In this document: positions 35,088-43,443 of the stretch, one piece after another | Layout of the letters: each line of letters starts with the position of its first letter | How positions within the stretch are numbered: position 1 is the stretch's first letter | Source of the DNA: Verrucomicrobiota bacterium | Lineage (GTDB): Bacteria; Verrucomicrobiota; Verrucomicrobiia; Chthoniobacterales; UBA10450 | DNA: 64,000 bases | Direction of reading: 5' to 3' | Assembly: GCA_003219695.1 (NCBI GenBank) | Contig: QHQA01000057.1 | Location: 1 to 64,000 of the forward strand | The notes under the pieces: generated by a model | The model's database searches: none | What the model was told of the DNA's origin: nothing | Seen by the model: the letters and a program-made list of their open reading frames with translations, nothing else | Made by a program: the position numbers and the translations under genes

Positions 35088-35867
35088 ATGGAAAAGAGTT
35101 ATGCCGAGCACTATGCCGTGCTTGAAGGAGAGCACTGGTGGTTTCGGGCACGTCGGATGATACTGCGAGATTTGCTTGCCCGTCTTGGGTGGCCACCGCA
35201 GCCAAGAATTTTGGAAATCGGTGTTGGCCCCGGCCACAATCTTCTCGAAATTTACCCATCAGATGCTCGCCTTGAGGGCGTCGAACCCGATGCGGCGTTG
35301 GCCAGATTGGCAGCAGCACGAGGCCCCGTGCGGGTCCTACAAGCATCAATCGACCGGCTCCCTCCAGAAATTCAGGACGGTTCTTATGACGGTGTTACAA
35401 TGTTTGATGTGCTCGAACATATCGAAGATGATGTCCACGCGTTGCAGGTCGTAAACCAAAAGTTGAAACCGGGTGGCCGAATCGTATTGGCAGCGCCGGC
35501 TTATATGTGGTTGTGGGGACAACAGGACGTCGTTAATCAGCATTACCGACGGTACAACTCCCGCGAGCTTCGAGAAAAGTTACGGGCCGCCGACTTTACG
35601 GCTGAGCGGATCACGTACTTTAACACATTCTTGTTTCCGCCGATTGCCGTAGTTCGCTTACTAGCGCGCCTCGGTTCTCGGCAAGCAGCCCCAGGGGGAG
35701 ACTTTGCTTACCTCCAGAGGTCATCAAACGCTCCGTTGTTTACTCTGTTTGCCTCTGAACGCATCTTCTTGAGATTTTTTGATTTTCCATTTGGCGTTTC
35801 GGTTTTCGCGACAGCGCAAAAAAGATTAGCACGCGTTACCGGTCCTGATAATTTGCGCATGCAGTGA
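35088..35867 (+). CDS. SAM-dependent methyltransferase
   Basis: A 259-residue class I methyltransferase that opens with EHYAVLEGEHWWFRARRMIL, a feature of a family found in polysaccharide clusters. Motif I is ILEIGVGPGHNLLEI, followed by DGVTMFDVLEHIEDDVHALQVVNQKLKPGGRIVLAAP and HYRRYNSRELREKLRAADF. It is divergently placed from the GT2 gene with a 75 bp gap. Its last codons overlap the start (GTG) of the following membrane protein, so the two are coupled and may act on the same lipid-linked substrate. Confidence 0.85.
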   Translation: MEKSYAEHYAVLEGEHWWFRARRMILRDLLARLGWPPQPRILEIGVGPGHNLLEIYPSDARLEGVEPDAALARLAAARGPVRVLQASIDRLPPEIQDGSYDGVTMFDVLEHIEDDVHALQVVNQKLKPGGRIVLAAPAYMWLWGQQDVVNQHYRRYNSRELREKLRAADFTAERITYFNTFLFPPIAVVRLLARLGSRQAAPGGDFAYLQRSSNAPLFTLFASERIFLRFFDFPFGVSVFATAQKRLARVTGPDNLRMQ

Positions 35868-38224
35868 CAACCGGTTCTAAACAAGCCGCAAAGCACAGCG
35901 GCCCAAAGGACCTGCTGTTCGACAAAGCGGTGCAACCCGCAACCATGAGACAACGATTAATCGGTTTGAGACGATTGAAAATCTCGGGTTGGCTGTTGGT
36001 CGGGTTATTCTTGATCAGTGTGTTCCTGATTAATAATAGAGAGCTAGTAAGCGGAGCACGGGTTCAAATCTGGGACGCCTGGTCGTTTTATACCCCGGCG
36101 TTCTCGCTTGTTGCTGATCATGCTCGCAGTGGCCGGTTGCTTCTATGGGATCCGTGGCTGGCAGGTGGTACACCAGATTTCGCTGATCCACAGGTTGCCG
36201 CCGCCTCTCCTATTGCAATCATGGCAGGTGCGATCGGTGGCGGTAATTCGACGGCTTTTCGAATTTACTGGCTTTTTATCTGGATGTTAGGGCCGCTCGG
36301 TCTGCTTCTTTTGGCACGCCATCTCGGTGCTCCTCGCTGGGGCGCTTTCTTGGTGGCGCTAGGGTACGCCTTTTGCGGCTTTTATACGGCACATGCCGAG
36401 CACACAACGGTTCTCTATTCTTTCTCATTCGTGTCCTGGTTTATCTGGCGGTTTGACGTGGCACTAACATCGCTTCGCTTTAAACCAGCTGCCCAAGCCG
36501 GCGCGCTATGGGGACTATCCGCCTTGGGTGGATATCCAGCTATTGTAATTTTGAGCGGCGGAATGTTGTTCTTATGGGGCGTGGGACGATGTTGCAGTTC
36601 TGACCACGGGGCAGCATTTCCAGTCCACAAGCAACCGATTTGGGATCGATTTAAGTTCACCTTTTTAGCACTGGCGATGGTTTTTTGCGTCGGAGTGTTG
36701 ATTATGGCGCCGACTTATGTGGCGTTTTTCAGGGAAGGACTCGGTTATACCGAAAGAGCTGGAGCGGAGCCCCGCTGGCTGGTGACCGCGGGGAATGCTC
36801 TTGATCCTCGGGCGCTTGCCACCTTTGCAAGCCCTTACCTTACCGCCTTGAAGTTCCCTTATCGGAATCCTAGGCTGTGGCCAAAGACCAACATTTCGAT
36901 GGCTGACGTTTACATAGGCGTTCTTCCTCTCATCCTAAGCTTGTTGGCGCTCTGGCAACGACCACGGTCGATCTGGCGTTGGTGGCTGGTTGGAATTATC
37001 GCTTTTTCCCTGGCGTGCGCAGTCGGCGACAGATTACCGGTTCGTGGCTGGCTGTACGACTACTGTCCTCCCACCCGGTATTTCGCGTATCCTGCAATGT
37101 TTCGTGGCTACGCCATTTTTTCGGCAGCCGTGTTAGCCCTCCTGGCTACCAGTGATCTTGAAGCAGCAATTCAAAGCCATGAAAAGCGGATATGGCTGCA
37201 ACTGGCCTTCCTGTCACTAGCAGCGAGCATTGCTGCTGTGTGGGCTTACGTACAGATCGTCTCTCGTGTGGCTAACTTGGGCAGTCAGTTTCACCTTAGC
37301 AACCTGCATCTAGTCGCTATTTGGTTCGGAGCGGTTGGAGTTTCTGTTCTGCTTTGGTTATTTCAGCGGGCAAGAAAATGGCTTCCCGTTTTGTTCGGCG
37401 TTCTGGCAATTCTGGACGCAGGCCTCACGCTGCGTCTTTCTCAGGACTTCGTGTCTGACAGCGGCCGGACACGTTCGTTGTTCAGTCGGATGGATGCCGA
37501 CCACAAAACCACGTTGACTCTGGACAGTCTTCAGCGGGAGGCCAAGCCTCCCTTCTCCCTCGGTGGTGCCCACACCAATAACACGCTCCCCCTTAGGATT
37601 CCTGTGTTTTACAATGATTCAACTATGAAGAACCGCTTTCAGACAGGATTTGCTGACCATCCGGTTTTACTCAGTATGGCCCTGGGTGCTGACAGAATCT
37701 GGTTCACGAAGGAAGCTGCCATTGTGGCCCCTTCGAACGAAACGTTCACGGCTCTTGTCCACCGAAGCGAAGAACTAGGGGCGCCGGTCATAGTCGTCCA
37801 TCCTCGTTTACAAATGCGGAATGTCAGTAGGGTTAGTTCGCCTGCAACTCCGGATAAAGCTGCCCTCGCGTCTATCTCTCAGCTGGCGCCGGCTGAGAAG
37901 GTTCGAACGCACGTTCTAAAATACAGTGCCAACCGATTGAAGCTTAAAGTCTCTTGCCCCGCTGATGGCTGGCTACTGGTGACCGACCGATGGGCAGCTG
38001 GCTGGCGCGCCCGAGTCAACGGTGTTCCAGCGGAAGTCTTCGGCGGAAACTTTATCTTTCGGGCAGTGCGCGTTCTCGCGGGAGAGAACACAATCGACTT
38101 TTATTATCCGCAGCCTCTGTATTTCATACTGGTTTTTGTTAGCTGGGGCACGTTGGTGGCAGTGCTTGCAGTGCCGCCATGGAAAACAAAGCGCACTGCC
38201 TGCCTGCCAAGTCAGTCCGTATAG
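35864..38224 (+). CDS. YfhO-like multi-spanning membrane protein
   Basis: About 786 residues, with roughly twelve membrane helices in the first two thirds (LLVGLFLISVFLINN, LGLLLLARHLGAPRW, GVLIMAPTYVAFF) and a C-terminal beta-type periplasmic domain (KLKVSCPADGWLLVTDRWAAGWRARVNGVPAEVFGGNFIFRAV) ending in a last helix. This design matches the YfhO family (lipid-linked sugar transferases, GT-C-like). The GTG start overlaps the upstream methyltransferase stop; ATG 35945 is an alternative. It is convergent with a second YfhO-like gene, 28 bp away. Confidence 0.8.
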   Translation: MTTGSKQAAKHSGPKDLLFDKAVQPATMRQRLIGLRRLKISGWLLVGLFLISVFLINNRELVSGARVQIWDAWSFYTPAFSLVADHARSGRLLLWDPWLAGGTPDFADPQVAAASPIAIMAGAIGGGNSTAFRIYWLFIWMLGPLGLLLLARHLGAPRWGAFLVALGYAFCGFYTAHAEHTTVLYSFSFVSWFIWRFDVALTSLRFKPAAQAGALWGLSALGGYPAIVILSGGMLFLWGVGRCCSSDHGAAFPVHKQPIWDRFKFTFLALAMVFCVGVLIMAPTYVAFFREGLGYTERAGAEPRWLVTAGNALDPRALATFASPYLTALKFPYRNPRLWPKTNISMADVYIGVLPLILSLLALWQRPRSIWRWWLVGIIAFSLACAVGDRLPVRGWLYDYCPPTRYFAYPAMFRGYAIFSAAVLALLATSDLEAAIQSHEKRIWLQLAFLSLAASIAAVWAYVQIVSRVANLGSQFHLSNLHLVAIWFGAVGVSVLLWLFQRARKWLPVLFGVLAILDAGLTLRLSQDFVSDSGRTRSLFSRMDADHKTTLTLDSLQREAKPPFSLGGAHTNNTLPLRIPVFYNDSTMKNRFQTGFADHPVLLSMALGADRIWFTKEAAIVAPSNETFTALVHRSEELGAPVIVVHPRLQMRNVSRVSSPATPDKAALASISQLAPAEKVRTHVLKYSANRLKLKVSCPADGWLLVTDRWAAGWRARVNGVPAEVFGGNFIFRAVRVLAGENTIDFYYPQPLYFILVFVSWGTLVAVLAVPPWKTKRTACLPSQSV

Positions 38225-38252
38225 CGATGCAACTGGGAAGATCGATTGCTTG

Positions 38253-40643
38253 TCACTCAAGACAGTTCGATTCTGCGTGCCGGTCTCCGCCCAACCTTGC
38301 CCGAGATAGCGAATGGCGACGCCAAACAGCACGCGCTTGTCGAATAATCGCTATGGTCCCGCAAAGCAAGAGCACCACCATCGTAACCCGGTTCAATACC
38401 ATCAAGACCTGAAACAGTGTCGGACGATACGCGAACTCGACACGATTTTTGCCGGCATTCAGGAGCACTCCGGCCTGCCACTGGTTTACTCGCAAAACCG
38501 CCTGTTGCTTACCGTTCACCCGGACTTTCCACGCTGGTGTAAACCATTCGTTCAAAATCAGGAGCGAAGCCGCATCGGATTCCACCGTTGAGTAACTGCG
38601 ATTCGGTTGGTTATGAGGATTCGTGATGCGATCACCAGAGCCCGACGGCGGTTGTGCCGCGCCCAGAAGCCGCCGCGCGGCGTTGAAGTCTCGCGGCCTG
38701 ACATACGCCTCGGAGAAGTAATCAAAGCCGTTCCTGACAACGTTTGTGAATCCGCGCTCGCCATTGGTCAGGGCTGCAACGCGATGCACCAGCGTGAGTC
38801 GCTCCATTGGATTGGGGTTTTCGTACAAGCGATAGCCTTCGGTCTCGAGAATCTGTTTTGCATTTGGATCAAGCGACGAATCACTCGGACCACATAACAC
38901 ATAACGCGCTCCCATCATCTCGCGCAGATGAGGGACGTTGGTCAAATTGCTGAAACGAAACTGATCAAAAGGCTGTGGAGGTATCTGATTGTAGAAGCTT
39001 TTGATTCCATAGTAACTTGCGTTCATTGCCCAAAACCGGTTAGAAAATGCCTTGTCACGGAAATCTACCCGGTAATCGGCCGCATCGATTTTTCGAGCCA
39101 CGCTCTGGAGCACTCGGTGGCTAAGTAGATTGGGCGGCTTGTCGAAGTCTGACTGAGAGACTGAGATTCCTCTTACAGGAATCACCATTGCGGCGACCGA
39201 AACGAGTACCCCGGCTGACGTGACATCCTTGTAGCGAGCTACCCTACAGGAACGCCCCAGTACGAACAGAATCGGTGCCAATGCCAGGATCCAAAATCCA
39301 CCTTGCGTCCGGTGGCCTGCGTCCTCTATAAGCTCCCAGAGAATGATTCCAGCGAAAATTAGCATCAATACTGCAGCCGGAATCAGCGAGCGCGGATTTC
39401 GGTGTTCTTTCCATTGCTCAAAGCGCCGCGCCAAAAGGCTGTAGCCAAGCCCGCTTAACAAGGAAGCGCCAATCACGAAGAGAACAAGATGCCGTCCAGC
39501 TTCGCGAATCTTGTTAATCAACGGAAGATGGAAGTTCACGTAGGCCATTCCCAGGTTAGTCCCAAAGCCCGAAAGCAAGCCATAAAGGCCGATGATTCCA
39601 AATGCCACCACCAGCATGCGGCGAAAACCATCGAGGTGGCGAAAGTACACGCCGGTCAGCAGCGCTCCGAGAACACCGAGCGGGCCGACGTAAGGGCTTC
39701 CGACGATGCTAATCCAGGTTGGTTTGATTATAATACCTTTGGCCTGGCCTAGCGTAACTTGAGTGAGGTTGAAATTTTCCCATGGAATATGAGCGTGTCC
39801 GATCACCGCTGCGCCAGCGCCGATGTGGCGAATCATCCCGCCAGTGGCGATGTACGTGGGGAGTATCGCCGCCCCCGCGAATCCGAATGCGATCGCGCCA
39901 CACAACGCTAGGGACCACGCGACGCGCCCGAGGTCCCGTAAGCGTCGCTGCAGATACAACCACGCACTGACTGTTGCAAATAGTATGGCGCAACTCAAAG
40001 CGGTATGAATTACGGCTTGTGACGGGCTTGCCAGGGCTAGCAGGCCCGCTGCAATGGAGAAGACCAGCATTCCCGGGAGCTTGCCGGGAAATCGCAATAA
40101 CAACACCCCGCCAGCAAGCACTAACGGCAACCATGCATAGCTGGCTGTAACAGTGATCCAACTGGCGTAGAGTTCTGTGTTACGCGCCAGCATTCCGACG
40201 GATGCGCCAATATACGCCGCCCACGGTGGAACCGTCGTGCATCGCAACAACACATAAAGATTGACGTAAAAGATAAAGAGGTGAAGCAGGGTCAGATGGG
40301 TGAGCGTATAGAGCGACGCCAACGGCCCGCCATAGTTGATCAGCCCAAAAAAATAAAACGGGTAGAGAATTGAAAAGTGCGGACTCTCAAAAACGGGAAA
40401 GCCGGTCCCGATATCCGGCAAGTAGTAGGGCACAGTCCCTGAGAACGCCAAGCGTGAGACCTCGGAAAATATCGGTCCATAGATGTGGACATTGTCCAGA
40501 AAGGGCCCAAAGAGCAGCCGGCCCGCTAAGAATGAGCCGTAGCGAAGCAAAAATGTAATAACCAACGCGAGAATGATAAACGCGTCCGAGCCGCCACTGT
40601 ATCGCTGCTCGGGGATCATGCGCTCAGAAGGTCTTATGGCCAC
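38253..40643 (-). CDS. YfhO-like multi-spanning membrane protein (second copy)
   Basis: A 796-residue protein of the same design as the gene facing it: about twelve helices, then a periplasmic end domain SLLILNEWFTPAWKVRVNGKQQAVLRVNQWQAGVLLNAGKNRVEFAYRP and a final helix. The shared xxW(R/K)VRVNG end motif is typical of YfhO. The first loop (LFGPFLDNVHIYGPIF) carries conserved acidic/aromatic residues as in GT-C enzymes. Sequence similarity to the facing gene is moderate, so it is an old paralogue or a separately acquired member and not a fresh duplication. Confidence 0.8.
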   Translation of the reverse strand: MAIRPSERMIPEQRYSGGSDAFIILALVITFLLRYGSFLAGRLLFGPFLDNVHIYGPIFSEVSRLAFSGTVPYYLPDIGTGFPVFESPHFSILYPFYFFGLINYGGPLASLYTLTHLTLLHLFIFYVNLYVLLRCTTVPPWAAYIGASVGMLARNTELYASWITVTASYAWLPLVLAGGVLLLRFPGKLPGMLVFSIAAGLLALASPSQAVIHTALSCAILFATVSAWLYLQRRLRDLGRVAWSLALCGAIAFGFAGAAILPTYIATGGMIRHIGAGAAVIGHAHIPWENFNLTQVTLGQAKGIIIKPTWISIVGSPYVGPLGVLGALLTGVYFRHLDGFRRMLVVAFGIIGLYGLLSGFGTNLGMAYVNFHLPLINKIREAGRHLVLFVIGASLLSGLGYSLLARRFEQWKEHRNPRSLIPAAVLMLIFAGIILWELIEDAGHRTQGGFWILALAPILFVLGRSCRVARYKDVTSAGVLVSVAAMVIPVRGISVSQSDFDKPPNLLSHRVLQSVARKIDAADYRVDFRDKAFSNRFWAMNASYYGIKSFYNQIPPQPFDQFRFSNLTNVPHLREMMGARYVLCGPSDSSLDPNAKQILETEGYRLYENPNPMERLTLVHRVAALTNGERGFTNVVRNGFDYFSEAYVRPRDFNAARRLLGAAQPPSGSGDRITNPHNQPNRSYSTVESDAASLLILNEWFTPAWKVRVNGKQQAVLRVNQWQAGVLLNAGKNRVEFAYRPTLFQVLMVLNRVTMVVLLLCGTIAIIRQARAVWRRHSLSRARLGGDRHAESNCLE

Positions 40644-40804
40644 GCGGCGATTATCCTCTGGGATTCAGCTCCTGCAACAGCGCCATAAGCGTTTCTGTGA
40701 AAACTGAGTGGCGAAAGTCTTCGCAGCTGGATGTGAATCTGATCGCATCCTGCGAAGTAACATGTCGGCGGCTGCTGGTGTCGGCAGGCTTTCGGCTCCC
40801 TGAC

Positions 40805-42772
40805 TCAAGCCTTCGGCTCGGTATTACTTGGTAACATCAAGACCAGCCCACCGGCTTCCAAGACGCGATGCCAACCGGGGTCTATCGCTTTAAGGGTCGT
40901 CAATACTCTCTCACTTTCAGATTCTGGAACGGCGACGGCATTTGCACGACCGGTTTCTATCACGCGACGGAATTTTGGCTCCAACCGTTGGAGCCGCTGG
41001 AGATTACCGGATTTTTCACTCTCGATGAAAGCCTGCGCGTAGTGGCGGAGATTGCCTTCCTCCGGGTTTCCGGCGTTTGCGAAATAATGGGTCACGAGTC
41101 TGGGAGCGACGACTTTCATTTCCGGGAAAAGAAGCGGCAACTCACAGCCAGCCGTCCAAGTTGGCGCGAGCAGCCTGGCATGAGCGATGTATCTGCCGGC
41201 AGCCCTGGCAAAGTCAACGTTTGCCGGAAGCAGTTGGTATTCTCCTGGCGATTTCCAGCCGATGCCGAGTGCCGGATCTCTTGGCATGATCGATAGCCCG
41301 CCAAAGCTGTAAATAAAACTCAGTATGACCGCCAGTAGCGCGACCGCTGTTGGTAATCGTCCCGTGCAAGGCCGGGCTTGTCGTGCCAGTCGCGGCCCTG
41401 CGGCCGCGACTAGCGCACACAGCAGCGGCAATTGCAAAAGATAGACAAGCCGGAAATAACAGTAAGCGAGAATGTTCTTCATCCACCAATGCGCCAGGAG
41501 CGGATTCAAACAAAACAGCCACACGGCGCATAGATAAGAGAAAAGGAACAGGCCATTCCTCCCTCTGACGATTAGCAGCGGCACAACAACCATGAGTATC
41601 GCGTCGCGCACGAGCTCAGCCCGCTCACCCAGAACGTAATCTACAGCTTCGGACCACGGCATGTATCTTGGGCCAAACATTCGGATGTCGATCGGCTTTG
41701 GGATGACGTTAAGTGTGAGTAAAACCAGTACCCCAATTGGGTAGGCGAGTGGAATTAGCAGGAGGAGGCCGCGGCGAATTTGCGCGGCTAAATCATGTCG
41801 TATCCTGTTTTCCACAAGCTCAAGCGCAAAAAAAGCTATCCAGGAGCACCCGATGGTTGCTGGGATCAAGTAGAGAGCGCTGTTATGTAAACCCACTCCT
41901 GCGATCGCTAAAAGGACAAGGCATGTCAGATCGCCAGGGTTTCCCCGGCGCAAGAACCGATAAGTAAGCGAAAGAGCCAGTGGCAAGAACAGGAGCCAAA
42001 CGATCGGTTTACCCTGCCACATGTAGCCGGAAACAGTCGCAAACCCGAGCCATCCGGCACTCTGGATCGATTCAAGCGGTCGGCCAGCGATCAGAGAAAA
42101 GCCAGCGCCAAGAAGGGCTCCGATTGGCGCAGGATCGGCGACGAGCAGAAATGCCATTCCTAGCAAGGCCCCGATTGCCGCAGGCCAGCGATCCAAGCCG
42201 AATCGTCGAGTACACCAATAGAAAACAAAAGGAACCGAAAACGCCGCAAAGATGTGCCCGATGACCTGGTAAAAGTACAAAGGATCGACTCCGAGGTAAT
42301 GTCCCAGGAAAGCCATGAGCATCTCGTGACTGGTTGCCAGATGAACTGGCGAAAACGCCGCGGCATCCATATCCACGCTTGTCTGATGGAGGAAAATCGG
42401 CTGGTCGAGCGCTGAGAGTTGAGCGAGAGCTCGATGAAAATAGACCACGTCATCTTGATTAGGACGGCGCACAAAAAGAGCCGTTGTCGCGTAGGCGATG
42501 CCCAGGACCAGCAGAAGGACTTGGGACAGGTGAAACCGATATCCTTTGCCCGGCGTCGCGTTCGTTTTCTTCCACAGCCGCCCGAGAGAAAAGAAACCGG
42601 CAACGGCCATGGCCAGGAAACACCACGTGATGGTTTTCGCCGGCCATCTGAGGACAAGAACAAGCTGATAGGCGAGCGTCCAAAATGCGGCTGCGGCTAT
42701 TGGCAGCAGCAGCATATCCCCGGCGTGAGAGTCGGCGGGTCTTTCACTTTCAGAGAAACGCATGGAGTTCAT
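40805..42772 (-). CDS. Large multi-spanning membrane protein of unknown function
   Basis: A 655-residue integral membrane protein with about twelve to thirteen hydrophobic segments and a soluble C-terminal 130 residues (NVDFARAAGRYIAHARLLAPTWTAGCELPLLF). The segment ALFVRRPNQDDVVYFHRALAQ, with two adjacent aspartates in an external loop, is like the catalytic loop of GT-C glycosyltransferases. A short internal repetition (IGALLGMAFLLVADPAP / IGALLGAGFSLIAGRP) is notable. I do not recognise an exact family. Its place at the end of the island suggests glycan transfer or export. The 160 bp upstream interval (40644-40804) carries no feature I can name. Confidence 0.65.
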   Translation of the reverse strand: MNSMRFSESERPADSHAGDMLLLPIAAAAFWTLAYQLVLVLRWPAKTITWCFLAMAVAGFFSLGRLWKKTNATPGKGYRFHLSQVLLLVLGIAYATTALFVRRPNQDDVVYFHRALAQLSALDQPIFLHQTSVDMDAAAFSPVHLATSHEMLMAFLGHYLGVDPLYFYQVIGHIFAAFSVPFVFYWCTRRFGLDRWPAAIGALLGMAFLLVADPAPIGALLGAGFSLIAGRPLESIQSAGWLGFATVSGYMWQGKPIVWLLFLPLALSLTYRFLRRGNPGDLTCLVLLAIAGVGLHNSALYLIPATIGCSWIAFFALELVENRIRHDLAAQIRRGLLLLIPLAYPIGVLVLLTLNVIPKPIDIRMFGPRYMPWSEAVDYVLGERAELVRDAILMVVVPLLIVRGRNGLFLFSYLCAVWLFCLNPLLAHWWMKNILAYCYFRLVYLLQLPLLCALVAAAGPRLARQARPCTGRLPTAVALLAVILSFIYSFGGLSIMPRDPALGIGWKSPGEYQLLPANVDFARAAGRYIAHARLLAPTWTAGCELPLLFPEMKVVAPRLVTHYFANAGNPEEGNLRHYAQAFIESEKSGNLQRLQRLEPKFRRVIETGRANAVAVPESESERVLTTLKAIDPGWHRVLEAGGLVLMLPSNTEPKA

Positions 42773-42850
42773 CCTTGGAACTCTTCGGAATTCCGATCCT
42801 TTTCAGCGCCTTCCGGATGTTCGGCGTGGCAGCGTCTTTTCACTTCCCAC

Positions 42851-43270
42851 TCATAAGGGCTGCGCGAGCAAGTAAATTGCGACCAGCGCGAGCAGAAAGT
42901 AGGGAACAAGCACCGCCGCTCCGGCATAATCTTTTGCCATTCGCTGCCCAAAAAATAGCGCAAGGATCGCAACGGCGGAAATCACAGCGCCGTAGAATGC
43001 GATCGTTGAATCCCGCAACAGAATTACCAGGACGCAACCGATTGCGCTCAAAGCGCCGGCCGCCGTCTCAAGGATTGTTATGATAGTCAGCAGTGCCGGA
43101 ACGGTTCCCGCCAACGGACTCTTGGCGAAATGTCCTTTTAGCCATTCGAGGTTCCCGCAGCGATCAACAACTTTATCAATCCCCGATTGAAGGAAAAGAA
43201 TCGCAAAAAAAGCAGAAGCGAAGATCTGCGCGAGATAAATTGCCAGGGCGAATGTGTGCAAAGCCGACAT
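42851..43270 (-). CDS. DoxX-like small membrane protein
   Basis: A 139-residue protein with four predicted membrane helices (AIYLAQIFASAFFAILFL, LLTIITILETAAGALSAIGCVLVILL, AVISAVAILALFFG, VPYFLLALVAIYLL). Length and topology, with the opening SGIDKVVDR and ILETAAG in helix 2, fit the DoxX/MauE-like group, whose members are linked to redox or oxidative-stress functions. It is separated by 78 bp from the membrane gene downstream and by 170 bp from the subtilase terminator region. The substrate is unknown. Confidence 0.7.
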   Translation of the reverse strand: MSALHTFALAIYLAQIFASAFFAILFLQSGIDKVVDRCGNLEWLKGHFAKSPLAGTVPALLTIITILETAAGALSAIGCVLVILLRDSTIAFYGAVISAVAILALFFGQRMAKDYAGAAVLVPYFLLALVAIYLLAQPL

Positions 43271-43385
43271 AACTAACGCATGTTAGCTGCAACATTCCAG
43301 CATTGTCGATGGTTCAGTGCTAACAACTGCCCTGTTTTTTTTGGAGGGCGCAGGCCGGTTCTTGGCCAGCGAATCTGCTGTGCGC

Positions 43386-43423
43386 AAGAAAAACAGGGAC
43401 GCGGTTTATCCGCGTCCCTGTTT
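43386..43423 (-). terminator. Rho-independent terminator of the subtilase gene
   Basis: On the minus strand AAACAGGGACGCGG-ATAAA-CCGCGTCCCTGTTT forms a perfect 14 bp stem with a 5-nt loop, followed at once by TTCTTGC, giving a T-rich end. It lies about 20 bases after the stop codon of the S8 peptidase gene and is the best terminator in the window. Confidence 0.92.
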
Positions 43424-43443
43424 GATGTTTTTCAATCTGATTA

